From: Methanospirillum hungatei JF-1
Lineage (GTDB): Archaea; Halobacteriota; Methanomicrobia; Methanomicrobiales; Methanospirillaceae
Length of the DNA: 64,000 nucleotides
Assembly: GCF_000013445.1 (NCBI RefSeq)
Contig: NC_007796.1
Coordinates: 310,001-374,000, forward strand
Direction: 5' to 3'
Each line of letters begins with the position of its first letter. The stretch's first letter is position 1. Below, piece by piece: positions 19,044 to 28,832 of this stretch. The notes under the pieces are model-generated. The model saw only the letters and a list, made by a program, of their open reading frames with translations, made no database searches and had not been told where the DNA came from. A program made the translations under genes and the position numbers.

Positions 19044-22000
19044 TATTTCCCCCCTTTCATATGACCAATCTTTTCTTTCCAGGCCGAAATATCATTCATC
19101 GTGTAGATATCGATAGATCCACCCTGTACCTGACCGTAACTTCCATCCATCCGGTCTTCCATCCATCCTTCAATCATCAGATATGCCTCTTTTACTCCCT
19201 CAATTACATCCGGATCTGCTTCCCAGACTCCCCGTTCATGAGCTTCAAGGAGTCTGCGTCCAATCTCTTCGAGAGCATAGGGATTGTTCTCTTCAAAAAA
19301 GTCCCGGTTCTCCTGATTTAAGATGAAGGCCCGGGCAATGTCATCAAAGATCCAGTCATCCACCTGTCCGGTTGTGGCATCCCAGCCATAAACCCTGCCA
19401 ATTCTTCGGGAGAGTTCACTTGCGCCGGAGTACCCGTGTTCTTTCAGACCGTCGATATATTTTGGATTGAGAAGTTTTGTCCTCACAACCCTGGTTAATT
19501 CTTCTGCAAGAGTCCGGACTTCTACCTGGCTGGGGTCGCGGGTATCCCCATAATAGGTGGCTATTTTTTGACCTTTCACAGTCTCTGCAGCGATGGTCAT
19601 GCCCCCGTGCGTCCCGAAATAGCAGCAGCAGCCAAGGAGATCATACTCATCGGTTGCTGTTTTATTGAACGTGACATCAACGGTTTTCAGCTGGGCGATG
19701 AGATCATCATGTGCGGGTCTTCCATAGACGCCCTTTCCATACCCGTACCCGTTCCAGGCGATGTAAATATCTGCAAGTTCTGTCTCTTCTTTCCATGCAG
19801 AGGCATAGAGAGCCAGGTTTACTCCCATTCCATACGTCCCGGCCCGGCTGCCAAAGATCCGGGGCATTAGTCCGGATTTATCTGCCTGATGTTTCCTGAC
19901 ATAATTCATCTCGTCCGGTTCATGAAGTGCCGCGACCTGAGCAACTGCATCATCCAGCAGATCAATACAGTTGTAGAAACAGTCACGGAGAATGCCTGAT
20001 GCCCGGACATTGATATCGATTCTCGGCCTTCCCAGTGTTGACAGGGGGAGTATTTTCAGACTGGTCACCCGTCCCTGCCGGTATACCGGTTCAACACCGA
20101 GCAGATGGAGAAGTTTTCCGAATGTTTCCCCATCTGACCACATGATGTCTGATGCCATCCAGTAGACGGCCACGGTCTCCGGGTACCTGCCTTCTTCAGT
20201 CCGGTACTTTTCCAGCAGAACCTCTGCCAGTTTTCTCCCAACCCTGAATGCTGCCTCAGTTGGAACCGAGTATGGGTCAAGACTGTAAAAATTCCTCCCG
20301 GTTGGAAGAATATCGGTTCTGCCCCTGCTGACAAGACCTGACGGACCTGGCTCTATATATGCTGCGGAGAGTGCCCTGAGTAATGCCTCATGCTCATCAG
20401 AAGAACCGATGAGATCTGAGAGCTCGATAACTTTTTCCGAAACCTGGCTCAGTAATGGAGAATCAGGTCGGATCAGTCGTTCTCCTAAGGCTATTTCAGC
20501 AGCATTCCGAGGATTCTCCCCCTCCAGAAGAGCAGAGACAAATTTTTTTGCCTGGTCATCCAGCATCCGGTGAAGTGCAAATTCACCGGCTTTTGGTATC
20601 ATATCAAGGCCTGCAAGATCCAGCATAAGTGTACGCAGTTCCTGGTTGAACCTGAGCAGGCCGGTGATGTATGCTGCCCGTTTCTCTCCGATGGGAATTG
20701 AACCAAAGATGTGCATCCCATCTGGAATCTGGCTGTTATATATCTGTGTCAATGATGTATGAGCGGCTTTTATGACCTCATCCATTCCTCCTCCTGATTC
20801 TTTGATCTGTTCCAGTTTGATCTCCTGCCCGAGATTGGATCTCCTGATAAGGTCTAGGATAACATGTTCCAGAGCATGGGCTCGTGCAGGATCTGCATCC
20901 CTGGCACGGGTATATTCATCTATTCGGTCTGCTAATTCTGATAATTCTCCATAAAGGCCGCTTTCAGTCATAATGGACTGCATATGACCAATGAGGGTTG
21001 CTGCAGTTCTCCGCTTGGCAATCGTTCCTTCCGGGGGGTTGTCAGTGTTGTAGATATAGAGGAACGGAACCGGGCCAAGGACGGCATCAGGAAGACATGA
21101 ATCTGATAGGACGACTGATTTTCCCGGCAGAAACTCAAGAGTGCCATGAGTCCCTACATGAACGATTGCATCGGCCTGGAATTCTTTTACCAGGTACTGG
21201 TACGTGGCAAAGTAATGATAGGGCGGCGGGATATCGGGATCATGCAGGATTTTACAGACCTGGCCATCACACCTGCTTCCCGCACAACCCCGTTTCGGCT
21301 GGGTCATGACGAGAATATTTCCATATGATATGCCAGTGATGACCAGTTTTCCCTCATATATCATCCCTGCCGGCACTCCGTCTTTCTCTTCGCCAGGAGG
21401 ATCGCCCCAGGTTTCCCGAAGCTGGTCTTGTAATTTCCGGGGAAGGCTGGTTATCCATGGCTCCCAGGTCTCCCTGCCCAGGAGAGCTAGGGCACCTCCT
21501 TTTGTCACCGTTTCAGTGACCGATGTCCACCTGAATTCGGAGAGGGCTTTTCTCTCAAGAATGGTCGTGATAAGTTCTTTTCCATCCGCAGGTGGGTCTA
21601 CCGTGTACCCGGCATTGTTCATCATCTGCAGTATCTGTGCAACCGATTCCAATGCATCAAGATGGGCAGCGGTCCCCACGGTTGCTTCAATAGATGCACA
21701 TGGCGCATTGTTTAGGATAAAGGCAACTCTCCGTTCTGCAGGATTCTTCTGTTTGAGTCGAATCCACCCAGATACCAGCTGGCCGATCCGGTCAATCCGT
21801 TCAGGCAGCGGATCATGCCACTCGGTCTCTCCCATAAGCGGATCATCAGGAGATTTGACACCAGCCGGGATCATGCTGGTCATTCCAAGAAATTCAGGAA
21901 CAACGATGGCCCAGCCTATCTCCGATGCCGTAAGTCCGGCACTATCCTGTTCCCAGTCTGCCTGGCTCCGGTTATAGATGATCACCGGATGGATAATCGG

Positions 22001-22762
22001 GACATTCAGGCTCTTTAATCCCTCAACGGTCTCTTTCGTATTCCGGGATAACGTGACTGACTGGAGATTGATGAGAAGGTCTATCTTCCCGGTGAAGTAA
22101 TGGTCGATGACCTCCTGTCCGGGCCGTGCCCCGAGATCTGCATCCCCGGTCCCAATACAGAATACCGGGATGACATTATGCTCCTGTTCAAGTCTTCGGA
22201 TCAGGGCATTGATAACCTTCAGGTCGCGGTTAGCCCAGTATAACCGGTAAAAGAGGATGCCGATGGTTGATGTGTGTGTTTTTCCCCGCCAGGTGAAGTA
22301 ATCATCAGTACTTGTATAGATTCTGTCTGCATCAGGATGATATATGCCGTCCCAGACTGCCGGTTCGGGGGGGTCATATGACATATCTTCATGAAGGACT
22401 TCAGCCCGGAGATACCTGATGAGGTGATCGAGGTTCTTTTCTCCGCCATAGATATAGTATGCAGATGCGGTTGCGGCAACTTTTACCGGGACCGTTGAAG
22501 CCGATAGTCCTTCCTGATCATACCCGATGGGGATTACCGGTATACCTTCAGGAATTTTTGGGATGACATCATCCCAGAAGGGATCGGTTGAGGGGTGAAT
22601 AATGATAAGATCAGCGGTATTGAGATGAGCGATATATGTATTGAGGGTATCCAGGTTTCGTGCTGCTGTACTGGTAATAAAGGCATGTTCTATTCCTTGT
22701 GAGTTACATGCTCTGGTCAGGAGCGGGAGTTCTCCGCCCCAGATGATTCCTGATATTTTCAT
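19043..22762 (-). CDS. cobN: CobN-like chelatase large subunit, second copy
   Basis: 1239 residues of the CobN/BchH family with [51 protein letters not shown] and [20 protein letters not shown]. It is paralogous to the copy at 5930-9697 but carries a cysteine insert, [12 protein letters not shown], just before the HYFATYQYL block, a feature I associate with the archaeal CobN form. As first gene of a seven-gene operon with its ChlI-ChlD motor it is the better candidate for the housekeeping cobalt (or other metal) chelatase. The metal is not proven by the sequence. Confidence 0.92.
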   Translation of the reverse strand: MKISGIIWGGELPLLTRACNSQGIEHAFITSTAARNLDTLNTYIAHLNTADLIIIHPSTDPFWDDVIPKIPEGIPVIPIGYDQEGLSASTVPVKVAATASAYYIYGGEKNLDHLIRYLRAEVLHEDMSYDPPEPAVWDGIYHPDADRIYTSTDDYFTWRGKTHTSTIGILFYRLYWANRDLKVINALIRRLEQEHNVIPVFCIGTGDADLGARPGQEVIDHYFTGKIDLLINLQSVTLSRNTKETVEGLKSLNVPIIHPVIIYNRSQADWEQDSAGLTASEIGWAIVVPEFLGMTSMIPAGVKSPDDPLMGETEWHDPLPERIDRIGQLVSGWIRLKQKNPAERRVAFILNNAPCASIEATVGTAAHLDALESVAQILQMMNNAGYTVDPPADGKELITTILERKALSEFRWTSVTETVTKGGALALLGRETWEPWITSLPRKLQDQLRETWGDPPGEEKDGVPAGMIYEGKLVITGISYGNILVMTQPKRGCAGSRCDGQVCKILHDPDIPPPYHYFATYQYLVKEFQADAIVHVGTHGTLEFLPGKSVVLSDSCLPDAVLGPVPFLYIYNTDNPPEGTIAKRRTAATLIGHMQSIMTESGLYGELSELADRIDEYTRARDADPARAHALEHVILDLIRRSNLGQEIKLEQIKESGGGMDEVIKAAHTSLTQIYNSQIPDGMHIFGSIPIGEKRAAYITGLLRFNQELRTLMLDLAGLDMIPKAGEFALHRMLDDQAKKFVSALLEGENPRNAAEIALGERLIRPDSPLLSQVSEKVIELSDLIGSSDEHEALLRALSAAYIEPGPSGLVSRGRTDILPTGRNFYSLDPYSVPTEAAFRVGRKLAEVLLEKYRTEEGRYPETVAVYWMASDIMWSDGETFGKLLHLLGVEPVYRQGRVTSLKILPLSTLGRPRIDINVRASGILRDCFYNCIDLLDDAVAQVAALHEPDEMNYVRKHQADKSGLMPRIFGSRAGTYGMGVNLALYASAWKEETELADIYIAWNGYGYGKGVYGRPAHDDLIAQLKTVDVTFNKTATDEYDLLGCCCYFGTHGGMTIAAETVKGQKIATYYGDTRDPSQVEVRTLAEELTRVVRTKLLNPKYIDGLKEHGYSGASELSRRIGRVYGWDATTGQVDDWIFDDIARAFILNQENRDFFEENNPYALEEIGRRLLEAHERGVWEADPDVIEGVKEAYLMIEGWMEDRMDGSYGQVQGGSIDIYTMNDISAWKEKIGHMKGGK

Positions 22763-23186
22763 AATATGAGTCCTTTTTTAAAATGATTTTAAGTCATGTC
22801 TATTTGTTCCTGTGAGGTATTTTAAAATCAGGGAATGTTTTTTAGTATGTGTGCTGGTTTTTCTGAAATGGAATTTATGTACTGAATATGAATGGTTTGG
22901 ATGAAGAGCCATTTTGGAATTCACTCTACTCTATAGGGGCGATAAAATAATAATTTTTTTTATTATGTAAAATAAGTTCATACGAAATATTATTTATTCA
23001 GAAACAAAAGTTTAGATATTCTTCTTTTAATAAATTTAATCTTATATGTCTCATTTGTTTATTGAGAGAAAGGAATTGAACCCGGAATAGATATGAAATG
23101 GTCCTGTATCGCTCTCACTTTCTCTTAGTTGGTGGAAATATATTATCAGATTAAACTGAAAAAAGATAATCCGGGATTTATTTCTT
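22763..23186. other. Intergenic region, likely promoter of the chelatase operon
   Basis: 424 bp of AT-rich sequence upstream of the second cobN (transcribed leftward) and downstream of the metal-importer genes. It contains a self-complementary ATTTTAAAAT near 22820 and a related AAAATGATTTTAAG near 22783, which could be regulator sites, but base composition makes such matches common. No gene or RNA is evident. Confidence 0.4.
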
Positions 23187-24158
23187 TTATCCTTCCATTT
23201 TTCGGGATTTGTATTCATAATCAGATATAATTATTACAAGACTAATTATTGGTCCAATTAATGATAATGGTGTTGTCGGGTTAGATTTATTGTCTGATTC
23301 ATCGGGCATCACAAGTGCTTTATTGTATGCCAGAACATCCGGAAGTGATTCAACATTGGGTAATGATTTTGGGAAGTTAGTAAAAATTACTCGCTTTGCA
23401 TTGATGCCATGATACTTCAATGCTTCTTCCACACCTTTTGCCATCTCTTCGGATTGCATATTTTCAATAATATACCGGACATTCCGGTATTTTTCAGGGC
23501 TATTGTAAATATCTGATACTAACGCCCGTGGCGTGTTCTGACCCTGGTTATAAAAATCAGGACCGAATACATTGACAATATTCAAACCAAGCCATTTATC
23601 AGCAGCATCAGATTGCCAGATCATGACAATGACATCCTGATTCCTGATAACATCTTTCTCTGCTTCTGTTAAATCTGCGGAATCAATTTTATCCAGGTAT
23701 TCAGTTAGTCTTGATTCATAATAAGAGGCATTAGAAGGATCTGCCTGCCTTAACCATCCTGCAACCTGCTCTGATAAATTTTTTGCAGTATCGGGCGTAT
23801 TCCATGAGGTCCCGGGAATAACAGTTTTCCAGGTAATGGGTTTGAATCCATTAGCGTCCATAAACCTGTCAATATATGGTATTACCATTTCAGCATCAAG
23901 ACTGTCATTATGGGCAACATACAGATCGGCATCCCGGATGAATTCAATCTGCATCTGCATCCTGTTTGGAACAATATCTGTCTGCATATGAGGGCAGATG
24001 GAAGGGTCGGTGATATAAATTGCATGCACCTTTTCTCCCCCGATAAACTGGATTGGTTCCCAGAGGACTGAGGTGGTTGACACAACATTAAGTCCGGATA
24101 CACTTAATGGAAATATAAGGGTTAATAGTGTGAAAAAAAATAATAATAATTTAATCAT
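23187..24158 (-). CDS. Metal ABC transporter substrate-binding protein, ZnuA/TroA type
   Basis: 323 residues with an N-terminal signal (IKLLLFFFTLLTLIFPLSVS), the opening VVSTTSVLWEPIQFIGGEKV of the TroA fold, and a C-terminal hydrophobic segment followed by a basic tail (SLIGPIISLVIIISDYEYKS) that would anchor it in the membrane, as in many archaeal surface proteins. The usual metal-binding PHxxxP-like site is present in changed form (DPSICPHMQTDIVP). It is encoded with a ZnuB-like permease and ZnuC-like ATPase, so divalent metal uptake (Zn, Mn or other) is likely, and this could feed the nearby chelatases. Confidence 0.82.
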   Translation of the reverse strand: MIKLLLFFFTLLTLIFPLSVSGLNVVSTTSVLWEPIQFIGGEKVHAIYITDPSICPHMQTDIVPNRMQMQIEFIRDADLYVAHNDSLDAEMVIPYIDRFMDANGFKPITWKTVIPGTSWNTPDTAKNLSEQVAGWLRQADPSNASYYESRLTEYLDKIDSADLTEAEKDVIRNQDVIVMIWQSDAADKWLGLNIVNVFGPDFYNQGQNTPRALVSDIYNSPEKYRNVRYIIENMQSEEMAKGVEEALKYHGINAKRVIFTNFPKSLPNVESLPDVLAYNKALVMPDESDNKSNPTTPLSLIGPIISLVIIISDYEYKSRKMEG

Positions 24159-24183
24159 TCATACAATATTGCGTACAATAACA

Positions 24184-25014
24184 TTATAATTTTTCTTTTG
24201 TAATTCTCCTTTTTGGTGAGAGGATTACTGAAAATACAAGAATAAATGAGAAGAAAACTGCAATTAGAGGTCCCACCGGAAGGGAGCATTCAAGGCCGAT
24301 TACCGCTCCTGAAATGCTGATAATTGCACCCACGATAGGAGCAACGATAAACATACTGCTCAGTTTTGTACAAAACTGAAGAGCGATTGCAGCCGGGGTG
24401 ATAAGCCATATATAGAGTAATAGCCCACCAACAATCGGGAGACACAATGCCACGGTCAGGGCAATGACAAAAAGCAAGACATAATAGATGGGTCTAACAC
24501 GGATACCAACCGATTCAGCAATTTTTTTGTTGAAAATGATGCAGGTTATCTCCTTGTAGAGAATTGCCACAAATGCGACCGATACGAGGCAGACGAGGGC
24601 GAGAAGATAAACATCTTCACGGTATAATGAAATTACATTTCCAAACATCAGTCCCATCGCAGAAAAACCCCTCCCCAGCATCGTCATATACGCAATGAAG
24701 AAAATTGCAAGTGCCATGCAGATGCCAAAAAGGAGTCCCAGGGCTGTATCAGCAGATACTTTCGCCTTGTCGCTCAATGGGCCTATAAGAAATGCTACAC
24801 AAATGCTGGCAATAATTGCAGAAAGGGTGGCGTTAATAGAAAAGAAGATACCAATTGCCGCTCCGGCAAAAGCGGCATGGGACATCGTAAACCCTATTGA
24901 AGAGATCTGGACCTGGGTGATGATTACACCAAGAACAGCACATGCGATTGATGCAAAAAGCATTGCTTCCACGGTCCGGCAGACCACGATGTTTGTAATG
25001 ATGAATTCAAGCAT
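24184..25014 (-). CDS. ABC-3 family metal transporter permease, ZnuB/TroB type
   Basis: About 276 residues with eight or so membrane segments and the family stretches GFTMSHAAFAGAAIGIFFS, SADTALGLLFGICMALAIFF and LLLYIWLITPAAIALQFC. I start at the ATG at 25014, which overlaps the ATPase end by eight bases; six residues more are possible to 25032. It forms the channel of the metal importer with the genes on both sides. Confidence 0.9.
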   Translation of the reverse strand: MLEFIITNIVVCRTVEAMLFASIACAVLGVIITQVQISSIGFTMSHAAFAGAAIGIFFSINATLSAIIASICVAFLIGPLSDKAKVSADTALGLLFGICMALAIFFIAYMTMLGRGFSAMGLMFGNVISLYREDVYLLALVCLVSVAFVAILYKEITCIIFNKKIAESVGIRVRPIYYVLLFVIALTVALCLPIVGGLLLYIWLITPAAIALQFCTKLSSMFIVAPIVGAIISISGAVIGLECSLPVGPLIAVFFSFILVFSVILSPKRRITKEKL

Positions 25015-25756
25015 GGATATTCCCCGGTCCACAGTTTCTGATCATTTGTTCAACACTTCCTGGTGCTGATACCCGGTTCATCATTATCTTCCCTTTATTC
25101 ATGACAACAACCCTGACGTCCCGGTCAGGAAGATCATCAAATGCATGAGAGACAATGAGAATAGTCATTCCCTCATTTACAAGCCTTATTAAAAGTGAAT
25201 TTATCATGTCCCTGGCAAACATATCCAGGTTTGAAAACGGTTCATCGAGAAGGAGAACTTCCGGGTTTCTGGCTAGATTTAATGCAAGGAGGACTTTTTG
25301 TTGTTGTCCGCCTGATAGCTGGCCGATAGGAGTATCCTTCAGGTCTTCAATGCCAAGGAGCGACATAGCTGATCTGGCAGCGATGTGATCTTCCTCCTTC
25401 GGTTTTCGAAACGTTCCAATCATTCCATATCTCCCCATGATCACTACTTCTTCTACGGAAAAGGGAGTGAGCGGGTCGAATACAAAGTTCTGGATGAGGT
25501 ACCCTACATTGCATCTGACCCGGTTTCCATCCTTTCGGACATCATATCCGCACACCGTTGCAGTTCCATGGGTTATGGTTAGCATCCCGTTTATCGTTTC
25601 AAGGAGGGTGGTTTTTCCGGCACCGTTCGGACCGCCAATGATGACATACTCTCCTTTCTCCACAGAGAGAGAGATGTCGGTTAACGTAGGGCGGTTCGCT
25701 CCTTCATAGGCAGTATAGATGTTATGCAACTGAATGATTGGATCAGATTTTATCAT
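25007..25756 (-). CDS. Metal ABC transporter ATPase, ZnuC/TroC type
   Basis: 249 residues with Walker A GGPNGAGKTTLL, Q-loop, signature LSGGQQQKVLLALNLARNP, Walker B VLLLDEPFSNLD and the H-loop IVSHAFDDLPD. The ATG at 25756 has AAGGAG at the right distance; the frame is open seven codons further to a TTG. It is the first gene of the three-gene importer, so the promoter should lie in 25757-25840 next to the pilin gene end. Confidence 0.92.
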   Translation of the reverse strand: MIKSDPIIQLHNIYTAYEGANRPTLTDISLSVEKGEYVIIGGPNGAGKTTLLETINGMLTITHGTATVCGYDVRKDGNRVRCNVGYLIQNFVFDPLTPFSVEEVVIMGRYGMIGTFRKPKEEDHIAARSAMSLLGIEDLKDTPIGQLSGGQQQKVLLALNLARNPEVLLLDEPFSNLDMFARDMINSLLIRLVNEGMTILIVSHAFDDLPDRDVRVVVMNKGKIMMNRVSAPGSVEQMIRNCGPGNIHA

Positions 25757-25840
25757 GAATTCTCCTTTTTTTGACAAATAATTAATTCTGAATAAAAAAT
25801 TACTATTTTTTCAATAAAGAAAGAAAAATAGAAAAAAGAT

Positions 25841-26530
25841 CTATGTTAATGAAACTGTAAAGTCTTTTACTGGTATCTGTCCAGATGCAATTGACTTTTT
25901 CGTTGCTTTGTCGATGATGTCATAAGTCAGATAATCACCGACATCCACACTGAATGCTCCTGCGGCTCCACTCGGCTTCCAGGAAATTTTCTTCCATGGA
26001 GCTGAACTATCTCCCGATATTCTCCACCTGGCATAATCAGCATGAAGAACAAATTTCGACCCTGGAGAACTTATTGAACCTTTTTCTGGAAATGTTTCAA
26101 GGTATTTTGTCCATCCCTTTGAGAATGTGGACTGGATATTTGTATGATCGCCGAAGAAAGAATCACTACTTTCAGGAGTTTTTCCATTTGAGATTACTGA
26201 TTTTGCACTGGGGTATTTGGTACAACCTAAATATATCTCAACGTTGTTTAGATTAATCCCGTCTCCACCCTGATGTTCAAAGACAACGTATATGTCAGCA
26301 GCCTTTCCCGCTACTACATTAAAATCATAATCAGTATTTGAGCCATCATATGCTTCGTTCACAACTATATCTTTAGCAACAATACTTGCCTGGGGTGCCT
26401 TACTGGTATCTCCTGCAAACCCTCCAGCAAACCCTGAAACAACAGCGGCGATGATAATTGTCACCACAAGCATCAGCAGAATTCCTATGACCGGCGAAAC
26501 CGCACTATCCTTATGTTCAATAAATTTCAT
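25841..26530 (-). CDS. Archaeal type IV pilin-like protein, type A copy 2
   Basis: About 229 residues with an archaeal type IV pilin N terminus: short basic leader, then AVSPVIGILLMLVVTIIIAA, the hydrophobic helix that assembles the filament core and is exposed by a PibD-type peptidase. The extracellular part (VFEHQGGDGINLNNVEIYLG; FVLHADYARW) closely resembles the protein at 27241-27951. I use the ATG at 26530, preceded by GGGGTGA; a GTG at 26539 overlaps the upstream gene. The gene ends with TAG, a rare stop in this window. Last of four pilin genes in a row. Confidence 0.88.
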   Translation of the reverse strand: MKFIEHKDSAVSPVIGILLMLVVTIIIAAVVSGFAGGFAGDTSKAPQASIVAKDIVVNEAYDGSNTDYDFNVVAGKAADIYVVFEHQGGDGINLNNVEIYLGCTKYPSAKSVISNGKTPESSDSFFGDHTNIQSTFSKGWTKYLETFPEKGSISSPGSKFVLHADYARWRISGDSSAPWKKISWKPSGAAGAFSVDVGDYLTYDIIDKATKKSIASGQIPVKDFTVSLT

Positions 26531-26535
26531 CTTTT

Positions 26536-27225
26536 TCACCCCTGCAAGTTTATCTTCGTATCAAGGATGTACTTACCACTCGGTTTATGGAGCCATTTGA
26601 TATCTACCTGTGATCCCTGCTGAATGCATTGCTCAAGAAGATCTGCTCCTGCTGCAAAGTCAGCTGCGTTAACCGGGTAGAGTGACGATTCTGGCACCAA
26701 ACCAAGGAATCCTGCAGTAACACCTTTTTTATATGTTCTTACTACCTGACCCGGCATCAGGGTATAAACTCCAAACCAACATGGGTTACTTCCACCTGCA
26801 TCAATCTGGGCAGTGGTATTATAATAATTCCCAAGCATCTGGTCGCGTATAAATGGTACACGAGTATATCCGGTGGTTGTTTCATTCTGGAATGGAGAGT
26901 TCGCGTTCTGCTTGTGAGTTACCACCGTTCCATTTGGCAATGTCAGGTAAGTAATAATTTCAATATCTTTGGTTGGAAGTGGATCCCCACTTAAATGCTC
27001 AAAGTAAATGCCAAAGTTGTTTTTATCAATAGCATCACCATAGTAATTCGTTCCGTACCCGGTCTTTACCTGAATACTTGCCTGGGGAACCTTTTGTGTA
27101 TCTCCTGCGAGGCCCCCGGCAAACCCGGATACAACGGCTGCAATAATAATTGTCACAACCAGCATCAATAGGACACCGATAACTGGTGAGACTGCGTCTT
27201 CAAATAAACGATAATTTTTCTTCAT
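26536..27225 (-). CDS. Archaeal type IV pilin-like protein, type B copy 2
   Basis: 229 residues: leader KKNYRLFED, then AVSPVIGVLLMLVVTIIIAA and a soluble domain with FEHLSGDPLPTKDIEIITYL, LTLPNGTVVTHKQ and the ending KWLHKPSGKYILDTKINL. This resembles the protein at 27958-28656 far more than its direct neighbours. GGAGGAG stands before the ATG. Pilins of this family (archaeal type IV pilin N-terminal domain) make surface adhesive filaments. The gene follows a type A gene and overlaps the next by a few bases. Confidence 0.88.
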   Translation of the reverse strand: MKKNYRLFEDAVSPVIGVLLMLVVTIIIAAVVSGFAGGLAGDTQKVPQASIQVKTGYGTNYYGDAIDKNNFGIYFEHLSGDPLPTKDIEIITYLTLPNGTVVTHKQNANSPFQNETTTGYTRVPFIRDQMLGNYYNTTAQIDAGGSNPCWFGVYTLMPGQVVRTYKKGVTAGFLGLVPESSLYPVNAADFAAGADLLEQCIQQGSQVDIKWLHKPSGKYILDTKINLQG

Positions 27226-27240
27226 TCTTTTCTCCTCCGG

Positions 27241-27951
27241 TCAGCTGGTCCTTACAGAAAATTCCGGCACGACGACTTTGCCGCTGGAGATAGTCTTCTG
27301 GGTGTTTTTATCCATCAGGTCGTAGACCAGTACCTGCCCCTGCTTTATAAAGAACGGATATGCTCCGGCCTGCTGATGCCAGGCTACCTGACCTGCGTTG
27401 TTTGCATAATCTGCGTGAAGGACAAAACGCTCCCCGGGTTTAACGGTAGTACTGGTTTTATCCGGGAATTTTTCGATATATTTACTCCAACCCTGACTCC
27501 ATCCCGGAATGGTAGATTTCACTCCAATTTGTCCGGCAGTTCCCTGTGAATGAGTCATATCAGGTCCGGTTTGAGGAGTTAATGCTCTGCTTACCACTGT
27601 TCCGGAATGGGGTTGATCTAAAGCACTTAAATGCATTTCAACCCCATCAAGGTTGATAGGTTCACCGCCTTTGTGTTCAAAAGTGATAAATATGTCCGCT
27701 GCAGGATTGGTTGCTCCCTGTGCCGGAGCCCGTAGTCCCTGTCCAAAATTGACATTTGAACCAATATACCTGACATCTTTTATCTGGAAATCTGTAGGAT
27801 TGATCGACGCCTGGGGTGCTTTTTCCTGACCGCCTGATAACCCTCCGGCAAATCCGGATACAACCGCTGCGATAATGATTGTCACTACCAGCATAAGCAG
27901 AATACCAATAACCGGAGAGACAGCTGAATCTTTATATGTAATTTGTTTCAT
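27241..27951 (-). CDS. Archaeal type IV pilin-like protein, type A copy 1
   Basis: 236 residues with AVSPVIGILLMLVVTIIIAA after a six-residue basic leader, and an extracellular domain carrying FEHKGGEPINLDGVEMHLS, WSKYIEKFPDK and RFVLHADYANN. It pairs by sequence with the pilin at 25841-26530. Located six bases after the first type B gene, so all four pilins form one transcript. Confidence 0.88.
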   Translation of the reverse strand: MKQITYKDSAVSPVIGILLMLVVTIIIAAVVSGFAGGLSGGQEKAPQASINPTDFQIKDVRYIGSNVNFGQGLRAPAQGATNPAADIFITFEHKGGEPINLDGVEMHLSALDQPHSGTVVSRALTPQTGPDMTHSQGTAGQIGVKSTIPGWSQGWSKYIEKFPDKTSTTVKPGERFVLHADYANNAGQVAWHQQAGAYPFFIKQGQVLVYDLMDKNTQKTISSGKVVVPEFSVRTS

Positions 27952-27957
27952 GGTCTC

Positions 27958-28656
27958 TCACTTCCTCAAAACAATCTTCTTATCCAGTATGTATTTTTCA
28001 CTCGGTTTATGGAGCAGTTTGATCTCTACATTCGAATTTTTCGTGTATGCATCATTTAATATCGCGGTTGCGGCGGAATATTCAGCATCAGTTCCCGGCT
28101 GTGGATTACTTACCAGACCAAGGATGTTTGCAGTCATGTTGGTATGGTAAGTTCTGGCCACATCGCCTGGAAGCCATACTGCCTTTCCGAACCATGCAGG
28201 GTTTTCTGCTGTTCCTAATGTGTCAGTTCCACTCAATACCCATCCGGTTCCTAAAGTAACATCAGCTCCAATTGGATTACATGGGTAAGCGTATTTCTGA
28301 GGGTCTGTCAGATGAGGTCCTCTGGAATACATAGCAACTGGATTTGTATTTCCCCTTCCTAGCGGTGAGGAAGGAGTCTGGACATGTTTTACCACCGTAC
28401 CATTCGGGAGGGTAAGAAAGGTAATTAACTCACAATCCTTGGTCAGAATAGGATCTCCCCCCAGATGCTCAAATGATATTTCTAGTTGTCCATCCTGACT
28501 TCCTGCTTTCACCTCAAAACTTGCTTGGGGAGCCTTTTCCTGTGATCCGGCTAGTCCGCCGGCAAATCCGCTGACAACTGCGGCGATGATAATAGTCACC
28601 ACCAACATCAGCAGAACACCAACTACCGGCGATACTGCACAATCTTTCCTTATCAT
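27958..28656 (-). CDS. Archaeal type IV pilin-like protein, type B copy 1
   Basis: 232 residues, first gene of the pilin run. Leader IRKDC, then AVSPVVGVLLMLVVTIIIAA; soluble part with FEHLGGDPILTKDCELITFL, LTLPNGTVVKHVQ and the end LLHKPSEKYILDKKIVL. GGAG lies 8 bases before the ATG. Its sequence partner is the pilin at 26536-27225. No ATPase or membrane platform gene is adjacent; assembly could use the system at 40291-45547. Confidence 0.88.
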   Translation of the reverse strand: MIRKDCAVSPVVGVLLMLVVTIIIAAVVSGFAGGLAGSQEKAPQASFEVKAGSQDGQLEISFEHLGGDPILTKDCELITFLTLPNGTVVKHVQTPSSPLGRGNTNPVAMYSRGPHLTDPQKYAYPCNPIGADVTLGTGWVLSGTDTLGTAENPAWFGKAVWLPGDVARTYHTNMTANILGLVSNPQPGTDAEYSAATAILNDAYTKNSNVEIKLLHKPSEKYILDKKIVLRK

Positions 28657-28832
28657 AAATAATTCTCCGTAGCTCTCAGTTCATTTCTTTGAGCTAATTT
28701 AGTATTAATTTTTTAATACATTAATGATTTGATAATACTAATTTTAATTTTGTATTATATTTATTGCCTAAATAATAAAATTATTAACCTTCATATAAAC
28801 TATTTTCAACTCTAAATTAAAATAATGTAAGA
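28657..28832. promoter_or_regulatory. Divergent promoter region of pilin and lipoprotein genes
   Basis: This 176-bp, very AT-rich stretch separates the pilin run (leftward) from the lipoprotein gene (rightward). TATA-like sequence such as AATAAATATAATA on the - strand and CATATAAAC near 28791 on the + strand fit archaeal promoter elements at roughly suitable distances, although the base composition lowers the value of these matches. Confidence 0.45.

Noticed and set aside
17164-22018. Several long + strand frames opposite the chelatase genes
   Set aside because: They lie antisense to strongly conserved ChlI-ChlD and CobN sequence and reflect its codon bias.
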